From contig JAUNUP010000001.1 in assembly GCA_030538115.1 (NCBI GenBank), positions 124,001 through 188,000 of the forward strand: a stretch of DNA of 64,000 bases, read 5' to 3'. Every line of letters starts with the position of its first letter. The first letter of the stretch is position 1. Positions 21,464-28,266 of the stretch are shown one piece after another. The notes beneath the pieces were generated by a model that was not told the DNA's origin, did not search any database, and saw only the letters and a list, made by a program, of their open reading frames with translations. Made by a program: the position numbers and the translations under genes. Origin of the DNA: Dermatophilus congolensis (GTDB lineage Bacteria; Actinomycetota; Actinomycetes; Actinomycetales; Dermatophilaceae).

Positions 21464-22798
21464 ATGTCAACCACAACCACCGGCTCCGCCGGTTCCGCAC
21501 CGGCCGCATTCCGGCCGGCCTTGTTCAAGCGAATCGTCGTCGTCCTCATCGGCGGCATGTTCCTCGACGGCTATGTCCTAGGAATCATCGGAACAGTCAT
21601 CTCCCCGATCACGGATGAACTGCAGTTCACGACGACCTGGCAGGGACTCATTGTCGCCTCGAGCCTGATAGGTATCTTCCTCGGCTCGCCGATCGGCGGC
21701 TGGGCCAGCGACCGCTGGGGTCGAAAGCCACTCTTCATGATCGACATGCTCCTATTTCTCGTCGGTTCGGTGATGCAGTTCTGGGTCGACGGTCCGGTGG
21801 GGCTCTTCATCGCCCGGTTGATCATGGGCCTCGCCGTCGGCGTGGAGTACTCGGTCGGCTGGCCGATGCTCTCCGAATTCGCTCCCACCCGGTCTCGGGG
21901 CCGCCTACTAGCGCTCAACCTCGTGGCCTTCTATGCAGGCTTCATGGTGGCCTTCCTGACCGGGTACTTGCTGGTCACCAACACCGACACGAATTGGCGG
22001 ATCATCCTCGGTTCCTCGACCCTCATCGCTGTGGTCTTGTTCCTCGGCCGGCTGGGCATGCCCGAATCGCCACGGTGGCTGATGAACAAGGGCCGGACCG
22101 AGGAGGCTCACCGGATCGCGGAAATGTGCATGGAGCATCCCGAAGACCTCGACGACATCAAGGCAGAGACCCCCAAGCAGGGCACCTTCGGAATGCTGTT
22201 CTCCCGGCAGCACTGGCGCTCGACCCTGTTCACCTCCGCGTTTTGGCTGTGTGCTGTGACGCCCTACTTCGCCATCGCAACCTTCGCCCAGAGTGTGCTG
22301 GAAAGCTACGGCCTGAGCAGTGGCCTGGCGGGCGGAGTGGGGCTCTCGGCCCTTGCTCTGGCCGGAGTCGTGCTCACCGTCATGCTCATCAACAAGGTCG
22401 GGCGACGCGCTCTCACGGTGCCGCCACAGTGGTTGTGTGCCGGACTGCTCGTCCTGCTCGGCCTCTGGAGCGGGGCCCCCGCTCTCGCGGTGCTGATCGG
22501 CTTCCTCGTCTTCTCGTTCTTCAACGCGATGTACAACACGCTGACCGGCATCTATCCCGGAGAGGTGTTCCCGACGGAGATTCGCGGCATCGGCACCGGA
22601 TTCGCCACTGCAGTCAGCCGGATCGGCGCCGCCACCGGTACGTTCATCATGCCGTGGTCGATGACCCACCTCGGTCCGAACGCGACCATCCTCGGTGTCG
22701 CCGGCCTGGCGATCATCGGAGCGGCGCTGTCCCAGTGGCTAGCCCCAGAGACTAAGGGAAAGACTCTCACCGAGGCCGCAGCGGGATTCGGTCACTGA
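21464..22798 (+). CDS. MFS transporter, probable uptake permease of the imino-acid operon
   Basis: A 444-residue major facilitator with 12 predicted helices. Signature motifs: GGWASDRWGRKP between helices 2 and 3, PESPRWL after helix 6 and the C-terminal PETKGKTLTE, as in the sugar-porter and metabolite:H+ symporter families. It lies in the catabolic operon, 149 nt after the racemase-family gene, with CGGAGG before the ATG. It most likely brings in the operon's substrate by proton symport. The sequence does not identify that substrate. The gap before it (21315-21463) has no obvious promoter or terminator. Confidence 0.82.
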   Translation: MSTTTTGSAGSAPAAFRPALFKRIVVVLIGGMFLDGYVLGIIGTVISPITDELQFTTTWQGLIVASSLIGIFLGSPIGGWASDRWGRKPLFMIDMLLFLVGSVMQFWVDGPVGLFIARLIMGLAVGVEYSVGWPMLSEFAPTRSRGRLLALNLVAFYAGFMVAFLTGYLLVTNTDTNWRIILGSSTLIAVVLFLGRLGMPESPRWLMNKGRTEEAHRIAEMCMEHPEDLDDIKAETPKQGTFGMLFSRQHWRSTLFTSAFWLCAVTPYFAIATFAQSVLESYGLSSGLAGGVGLSALALAGVVLTVMLINKVGRRALTVPPQWLCAGLLVLLGLWSGAPALAVLIGFLVFSFFNAMYNTLTGIYPGEVFPTEIRGIGTGFATAVSRIGAATGTFIMPWSMTHLGPNATILGVAGLAIIGAALSQWLAPETKGKTLTEAAAGFGH

Positions 22799-22828
22799 CC
22801 GCTCCTCCAGTCTGACAAGGAGTTCAGC

Positions 22829-23218
22829 ATGAGTATCGCCGTTCTTTTCGACCAGGCCGTCCGGGGCAACGCAGCCCTGGTGGCGGCGGCCCGGGAGGCG
22901 TTGTTGCGCCAACAACCGCTCTACGTCGTCCACATCGTCGGCGGTGTCGACAAGCCGGACGACGACTCCGGCGTACGGGCCGCAGCCGCCGCCCTCCTGG
23001 CCGATTTTGAGGGCCTCGATTGGCACCTCAAACTCCTTCCCGAAGGTGTGGACACGGCCGAGTCGGTTCTACGAGCGGCAGACGAGTTCGGAGCGACATT
23101 GCTGGTCATGGGGGCCAAACGCCGACGAGCGATCGGCAAGCTCCTGCTCGGGTCGACCGTGCAGCGCTTGTTGCTCAACTCGCACATCGACGTTCTCGTC
23201 GTGCGCGTCCCGAGCTGA
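22829..23218 (+). CDS. universal stress protein (UspA family)
   Basis: A 129-residue single Usp domain. The nucleotide-binding signature is partly visible as VMGAKRRRAIGKLLLGSTVQRLLLNSHIDVLVVR, matching the G-x2-G-x9-G-S/T pattern of ATP-binding UspA proteins. It is the last gene of the operon, 30 nt after the MFS gene. Usp proteins beside transporters sometimes modulate uptake; its precise role is unknown. Two strong hairpins follow directly. Confidence 0.85.
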   Translation: MSIAVLFDQAVRGNAALVAAAREALLRQQPLYVVHIVGGVDKPDDDSGVRAAAAALLADFEGLDWHLKLLPEGVDTAESVLRAADEFGATLLVMGAKRRRAIGKLLLGSTVQRLLLNSHIDVLVVRVPS

Positions 23219-23220
23219 TG

Positions 23221-23298
23221 CCGTGTGCGGCGGCACGGCGAGGACACGATGACGCCGCACACGGTGAGGCCCGGCGATCGAACAGATCGCCGGGCCTC
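23221..23298. terminator. double hairpin between convergent uspA and metY
   Basis: Two perfect stem-loops lie back to back. The first is a 12-bp stem (23221-23232 with 23253-23264, 20-nt loop), the second a 14-bp stem (23266-23279 with 23285-23298, 5-nt loop). They fill the gap between the convergent operons and should work in both directions. No U-run is present. Confidence 0.8.
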
Positions 23299-23315
23299 GT
23301 CACGTCGTCGTCGGC

Positions 23316-24623
23316 TCAGCCCTTCGCTGCGGCGAAGCCCTTGTCGAGGTCGGCGATGATGTCGTCGATGTGCTCGATGCCCACCGCGAGGCGCACGAGA
23401 CCGGGCGTGACGCCCGCTGCGAGGCGGTCCTCGTCGCTGCCCTGGCTGTGCGTCGTGGAGGCGGGGTGGATGACCAGCGAGCGGACGTCACCGATGTTCG
23501 CGACGTTGCTGTGCAGTTCGCACGCGTCGACGAAACGGCGCCCGGCGTCGAGCCCGCCCTCGATCTCGAAGCTGAGCACCGCACCTGCGCCGAGGGGCGT
23601 GTACTTCTGGGCGAGTTCGTGCTGCGGGCTCGACGGGAGCGACGCGTAGAAGACCTGCTTCACCTGCGGATGCTCGGCCAGGTACTCGGCAACGGCGCGG
23701 GCGTTGTCGACGTGGCGCTCCATCCGCAGCGACAGGGTCTCGATCCCCTGCGCGATGAGGAAGGCGTTCATCGGCGACGGAGCCGCGCCCATGTCGCGCA
23801 GCAGTTCGACGCGGGCCTTGAGGATGAACGACAGGTTCGCGCCGAGCGCACAGCCCACGCCCAGGTCACGTGCGAAGACGAGACCGTGGTAGCTCTCCGA
23901 GGGCTCGTTCATCTGCGGGAACTTCTCGGGGTTCTGCGCGTAGTCGAAGGTGCCCGCGTCGACGATGACGCCCGCGATCGACGTGCCGTGGCCGCCCAGG
24001 TACTTCGTCGCCGACGCGATCACCACGTCGGCGCCGTGCTCGATCGGCCGGATGAGGTACGGCGTGGCGACGGTGTTGTCGACCATGAGCGGCACGCCTG
24101 CGTCGTGGGCGATGGTCGCGAGGTTCTCGATGTCGAGGATCTTGCTGTCGGGGTTGCTGATCGACTCACCGAAGAGCAGCTTCGTGTTCGGCTTGATCGC
24201 AGCCTTCCACGCGTCGAGGTCGCCCGGGTCGACGAAGGTCGTCTCGACGCCGAGCTTGGAAAGCGTGTAGCGCAGCAGGTTGAACGTGCCACCGTAAAGG
24301 GCAGCGCTCGAGACGACGTGGTCACCGGCACCGGCGACGTTGAGGATCGCGAACATCGTCGCCGACTGCCCCGACGAGAGCATGAGCGCACCCACGCCAC
24401 CCTCGAGCGCCGCCATGCGCTCCTCCACGACGGCGGCCGTGGGGTTGCCCAGCCGCGTGTAGATCGGGCCCAGGTCCTGCAGTGCGAAGCGCGCAGCAGC
24501 GGTGTCGGCGTCGGGGAAGACGAACGACGTGGTCTGGTAGATCGGCAGCGCGCGGGCGCCGGTCTGGCTGTCGGGCTGCTGCCCGGCATGAACCTGCAGG
24601 GTCTCGAAGGCCCAGTCGCTCAT
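23316..24623 (-). CDS. metY: O-acetylhomoserine aminocarboxypropyltransferase (sulfhydrylase)
   Basis: A 435-residue Cys/Met-metabolism PLP enzyme. It makes homocysteine from O-acetylhomoserine and sulfide. Seen: FETLQVHAGQQPDSQTGARALPIYQTTSFVF at the start, typical of MetY rather than MetB, and the PLP lysine in SATKYLGGHGTS (Lys207). The C-terminal GDVRSLVIHPASTTHSQ also fits, and length is normal for MetY. The ATG overlaps the stop of mrpG (ATGA) and has an AGGGA site inside that gene. Methionine synthesis is thus translationally tied to the antiporter operon, an unusual partnership. No SAM riboswitch is visible because no leader exists here; the O-acetyltransferase gene metX is not in the window. 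Confidence 0.9.
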   Translation of the reverse strand: MSDWAFETLQVHAGQQPDSQTGARALPIYQTTSFVFPDADTAAARFALQDLGPIYTRLGNPTAAVVEERMAALEGGVGALMLSSGQSATMFAILNVAGAGDHVVSSAALYGGTFNLLRYTLSKLGVETTFVDPGDLDAWKAAIKPNTKLLFGESISNPDSKILDIENLATIAHDAGVPLMVDNTVATPYLIRPIEHGADVVIASATKYLGGHGTSIAGVIVDAGTFDYAQNPEKFPQMNEPSESYHGLVFARDLGVGCALGANLSFILKARVELLRDMGAAPSPMNAFLIAQGIETLSLRMERHVDNARAVAEYLAEHPQVKQVFYASLPSSPQHELAQKYTPLGAGAVLSFEIEGGLDAGRRFVDACELHSNVANIGDVRSLVIHPASTTHSQGSDEDRLAAGVTPGLVRLAVGIEHIDDIIADLDKGFAAAKG

Positions 24624-25003
24624 GTGTTTTCCCTTCGGTCGGAATGTCTGTCGGTGAGGGGGTCGGCTTGCGGATCGTTGGCTCGGGACGGCACCGCCGG
24701 CCTCGCCTGTGCCGTGAACCGCCGGTGATAGGCGCGCGAGAGCATCTGGCCAGAGGCAGGCACGGTGAACATCTGGAAGATACCCACGAGAACGAGCATC
24801 GTGACCTCCCAGCCGGGGCGCAGGCGCAACGCCACAGCGAGCAGCACGAGCAGCACCCCGAGCACCTGAGGCTTGGTAGCCGCGTGCATACGGCTGAGAA
24901 AGTCGGGCAGACGCAGGATTCCGATGGCCGCGGCGAGGCACAGTATCGCGCCCGCGACGAGGCACAACATGCCCAGGACGTCGGCGATCTCACCCCACGT
25001 CAT
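24620..25003 (-). CDS. mrpG: Mrp Na+/H+ antiporter subunit G
   Basis: A 127-residue MrpG/MnhG/PhaG protein with three transmembrane helices. The conserved RLPDFLSRMHAATKP segment is typical of the subunit. It forms part of the heteromeric cation/proton antiporter that uses proton motive force to expel Na+. The hydrophilic tail of about 35 residues is longer than the minimum. Its start overlaps the mrpF stop by 4 nt and its stop overlaps the metY start. Confidence 0.9.
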   Translation of the reverse strand: MTWGEIADVLGMLCLVAGAILCLAAAIGILRLPDFLSRMHAATKPQVLGVLLVLLAVALRLRPGWEVTMLVLVGIFQMFTVPASGQMLSRAYHRRFTAQARPAVPSRANDPQADPLTDRHSDRRENT

Positions 25004-25380
25004 GCCATCTCCCCCTCGTCCCGATGCCGCGTGACAGGCACGGAGGCCGGATCCTCGGGCAGTCCCTCGATCTCATGGGCCTCGTAGATGTGCAGCTCGT
25101 CGGCATCGACACCTTCGCTCTCGTTGGAGGCGAAACGTGCGACCGCCACCGACGAGACGAAGCCGATGACCGACAGCGAGATGAGGATCGGAAGCGTCGA
25201 CATGTCACGGGTGATAGCCGCCTCGAGACCGAGCATGCACACGATGGTCGACACGAGCACCTCATTGGCGACCGCACGGTCCATCACGGTCGGCCCGCGG
25301 ATGATGCGGGTCACCGACATGAGAGCGGCCGCGGCGAGCACGACGATGAGAACGACGACGATGGTGTCGGAGGTGGTCAT
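25000..25380 (-). CDS. mrpF: Mrp Na+/H+ antiporter subunit F
   Basis: A 126-residue MrpF/MnhF protein with three hydrophobic helices. The family motif RIIRGPTVMDRAVANEVL lies between helices 1 and 2. The acidic C-terminal tail (about 88-126) is an extension beyond the usual subunit of about 90 residues. It overlaps mrpE and mrpG by ATGA junctions, so translation is coupled throughout. Confidence 0.9.
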   Translation of the reverse strand: MTTSDTIVVVLIVVLAAAALMSVTRIIRGPTVMDRAVANEVLVSTIVCMLGLEAAITRDMSTLPILISLSVIGFVSSVAVARFASNESEGVDADELHIYEAHEIEGLPEDPASVPVTRHRDEGEMA

Positions 25381-26030
25381 GTCGGCTCACCCGCTTCTTG
25401 GGGCTGTTCGGCACGCGTCCGGTCGTCGAGGTCCTCTGCCTTGCGGCGCAAGTCGTCGAGTTCTTCGGCACTGCGCGCCGACATCGGGATCGGCTTGCCC
25501 GCGAGAATGTGCTTCTTGTGCAGCGACAGCGCCTTGATGACGCGGATCTCCTGCTCCTGCACGGCCAGACCGGCCTTGCGCAGCGCCTCCTCGTCGGGTG
25601 CGTGGAAGACGTGGATGAGCAACCACTTCTCCGCCGGCGACACGTCGAGTACGACGGTGCCAGGGACGAGGGCGGTCATCTCGGCGGTGACGACACAGAT
25701 GAGGTCGTTGTCGCTGCGCAGCGGTACCCGCAGAAGTCGGCCTTGCGGCTTCCACCACGGCGCGACCGCGCGGTAGGCCACCTGGATCGACGCCTTGACG
25801 AGGTCGTAATTGAACCGGGCCACCAGCACGAGGAACGGCCACGGATGCACACGGACGCCGAGGGTGATCGGGGGCAGCGGGAACGTCAGGAGGATGCCGA
25901 GTCCGAGGATGAGTCCGGCGAACACGTTGCCCCAGGAGAGCTCGCCCCACAACATCACCCAGATGACGACGAGGCTCGCCAGCGCCCACGGCTGGACCCG
26001 GCGGCGGAAGACATGCGTCACGCGGCTCAC
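25377..26030 (-). CDS. mrpE: Mrp Na+/H+ antiporter subunit E
   Basis: A 217-residue MrpE/MnhE protein. It has two or three N-terminal helices (WALASLVVIWVMLWGELSWGNVFAGLILG) and the domain with NDLICVVTAEMTALVPGTVVLDVSPAEKWLLIHVFH, whose T-P/A-G-T segment is the family hallmark. A charged helical C-terminus of about 40 residues is extra. The reading frame is open far upstream inside mrpD, but GTG 26030 overlaps the mrpD stop (GTGA) and gives the right N-terminus. Confidence 0.88.
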   Translation of the reverse strand: MSRVTHVFRRRVQPWALASLVVIWVMLWGELSWGNVFAGLILGLGILLTFPLPPITLGVRVHPWPFLVLVARFNYDLVKASIQVAYRAVAPWWKPQGRLLRVPLRSDNDLICVVTAEMTALVPGTVVLDVSPAEKWLLIHVFHAPDEEALRKAGLAVQEQEIRVIKALSLHKKHILAGKPIPMSARSAEELDDLRRKAEDLDDRTRAEQPQEAGEPT

Positions 26031-27739
26031 GGCACACCGTCCGGGAAGACGGCCGTGATGTAGGGATCGCGCGCGGTGAGGTCGGTGGCCGCACGGTCGG
26101 TGATGCCGTAGAACGGCCCTGCCGCGACCGTGAACGCCAGGCTCACCGCAATGAGCGCGGCGGCGGGGATCATCATCCCCCGCGGCACCGGCCTGTCGGC
26201 GGCGTGCTGCAGCTCGCGCAGACGCTCGGGACCGATCACCCTCAGCACGTCCGTGGCCGGGTTCGCCGACGGCGCCCCTGCGCTCGCCATGGTCCCCGTA
26301 CCCGCCGCGCTCACAGCAGTCCGCTCGCCCAGCGGGACCTCGGTTACGGGGCGACGCCAGAACGCACGAGCCCATACGCGGCTCACCGCGTACAGGGTGA
26401 GCAGGCTGGTCAGAACGGCACCGGCCATGAGCAGGTACGCGAGTGGCGTGCCGACCTGCGCACCGCCTTGGAGAAGCGCGACCTTGCCGAGAAAACCCGA
26501 GAACGGCGGGATACCGGCGAGGTTGATCGCCGGCACGAAGAACAGAATCGCGATCTTCGGTGCGGTGCGCGCCAGGCCACCCAACTCCGCGAGCGACGTC
26601 GTGCCGGTACGCCACTCGATGAGCCCGGTGACGAGGAACAGCGACGTCTGCACGACGATGTGGTGAGCCACGTAGAAGATGGCCCCCGACAAGGCCATCT
26701 CGTTGTCGACCGCCACACCGAAGATGAGGTAGCCGATGTGGCTGATGAGCGTGAACGACAGCAGACGCTTGATGTCGTCCTGCGCGATCGCGCCGAGGAT
26801 GCCGAACAGCATCGTGAACAGCGCGCCCCACATGAGCAGCGTGTCGAGAGCGCCGTCGGTGAACAGCAGGGTCTGAGTGCGGATGATCGCGTAGACGCCC
26901 ACCTTGGTGAGCAGACCGGCGAACACCGCGGTCACCGGCGCCGGGGCGGTCGGGTAGGAGTCGGGCAGCCAGCCCATCATCGGGAAGATCGCGGCCTTGA
27001 CGGCGAAGCCGAGCATGAGCAACGCGGAGAGGGTCACGGCCGCTGACGAAGGCAGGTCGGGGATGCGGGTGGCCATCTGGGCCAGGTTGACCGTGCCGGT
27101 TGCTGTATAGACGAACGCGATCGCCGCGAGAAAGAAGACCGAGCTGAGCAGGTTGACGATGACGTAGTTGACGCCCGCGCGCACCCGCTCCTCCGAGCCA
27201 CCGAGCGTCAACAGCACGAAGCTCGCGACGAGCAGCATCTCGAAGCCGACGTAGATGTGGAACAGGTCGCCCGAGATGAACGTCGTCGACACCCCGGCAG
27301 TTAGCACCATGAGCGTCGGGTGGAAGATCGGCATCGGCGCTTCGCCGTCGGTTTCGTCGTCGCTGGAGCGGCCCTGACCGATCGAATAGGCCATCACGCC
27401 GGCGGTGACGATCACCGAGATCAGCACCATTACGGCCGCGAGCCTGTCGACGATGAGCGTCACGCCCATCGGTGCGGGCCATCCGCCTGCCTGCACGACG
27501 CGCGGCCCGAGAGTGTCGGCGGCAACGAGCAGACCGATGGAGGCGAGCAGCACCGCGGTGAGCACCACGGTGCTCACGACGCGCTGGAAGCGGTCGCTGC
27601 GGCTACCGACCAGAGTCAACCCGGCACCGATGAGGGGCAGGGTGACAGGCAGCGGCACGAGCCACGACCAGTCACCGGACCAGGTCACGGGCGCCGGAGC
27701 TTCGACAGCAGCGGTCGCGAGCACGGAGACGAGGCTCAT
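26027..27739 (-). CDS. mrpD: Mrp Na+/H+ antiporter subunit D
   Basis: A 570-residue MrpD/MnhD protein homologous to the proton-pumping NuoN/NuoM subunits of complex I. About 14 helices carry the conserved KVGVYAIIRTQTLLF and KAAIFPMMGWLPDSYPTAPAPVTAVFAGLLTKVG region, with the membrane Lys and Glu residues of the proton path. A Pro/Ala-rich cytoplasmic insertion near residues 465-505 precedes the last helix and is unusual. It overlaps mrpC by 4 nt. Confidence 0.92.
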   Translation of the reverse strand: MSLVSVLATAAVEAPAPVTWSGDWSWLVPLPVTLPLIGAGLTLVGSRSDRFQRVVSTVVLTAVLLASIGLLVAADTLGPRVVQAGGWPAPMGVTLIVDRLAAVMVLISVIVTAGVMAYSIGQGRSSDDETDGEAPMPIFHPTLMVLTAGVSTTFISGDLFHIYVGFEMLLVASFVLLTLGGSEERVRAGVNYVIVNLLSSVFFLAAIAFVYTATGTVNLAQMATRIPDLPSSAAVTLSALLMLGFAVKAAIFPMMGWLPDSYPTAPAPVTAVFAGLLTKVGVYAIIRTQTLLFTDGALDTLLMWGALFTMLFGILGAIAQDDIKRLLSFTLISHIGYLIFGVAVDNEMALSGAIFYVAHHIVVQTSLFLVTGLIEWRTGTTSLAELGGLARTAPKIAILFFVPAINLAGIPPFSGFLGKVALLQGGAQVGTPLAYLLMAGAVLTSLLTLYAVSRVWARAFWRRPVTEVPLGERTAVSAAGTGTMASAGAPSANPATDVLRVIGPERLRELQHAADRPVPRGMMIPAAALIAVSLAFTVAAGPFYGITDRAATDLTARDPYITAVFPDGVP

Positions 27740-28263
27740 ACTTCTCCCTCCGGCGACGCGGCGTACACCGATCCGGTGGGCGTGGAGGCGCGCGCTTCGG
27801 CGGCGACCTGGCTCGCGGAGGGGTGGTGACCACCCGGGTCGGGGTCGTCACCCTCGTCAGGAGTGTCCTCGTCGTCGACGAAGTCGGAGTCCGACATGTC
27901 GTTCTCGGCAGCCATCTTGACGATACGTGCGTCCTCGTCGTCGTCGACGATGATGTCGGTACTGGTGACCTGCCACCAGCGGTGCGAGAGGGCGAGCACG
28001 AATCCGGTGAGCGCCAGCGTGATGACGATCGCGGTGAGCACCATCGCCTGCGGCAACGGATCGCTCATCTGCTCGACCGGCACCGTGCCGATGATCGGAG
28101 GTAGCCCGGCCTTGCCACTGGCGACCATGAACAGCAGGTTGACGCCGTTGCTCATGAGCATCACGCCGAGGAACGAGCGGACGATGCCTCGCTCCATGAT
28201 GAGCACGACGCCGCAGGCCACGAGCACGCCGATGACGACGGCCAGGGTGAGGTTGGAGGTCAT
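27736..28263 (-). CDS. mrpC: Mrp Na+/H+ antiporter subunit C
   Basis: A 175-residue MrpC/MnhC protein, NuoK-like with three helices. The motif LMSNGVNLLFMVASGKAG is characteristic, followed by DPLPQAMVLTAIVITLALTGFVLAL with the conserved Pro-Gln-Ala-x-x-L-T. The acidic tail (about 105-165, rich in Asp/Glu) is much longer than in the Bacillus protein of about 113 residues and may be a lineage trait. Three nt separate it from mrpAB. Confidence 0.92.
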   Translation of the reverse strand: MTSNLTLAVVIGVLVACGVVLIMERGIVRSFLGVMLMSNGVNLLFMVASGKAGLPPIIGTVPVEQMSDPLPQAMVLTAIVITLALTGFVLALSHRWWQVTSTDIIVDDDEDARIVKMAAENDMSDSDFVDDEDTPDEGDDPDPGGHHPSASQVAAEARASTPTGSVYAASPEGEV

Positions 28264-28266
28264 CGG

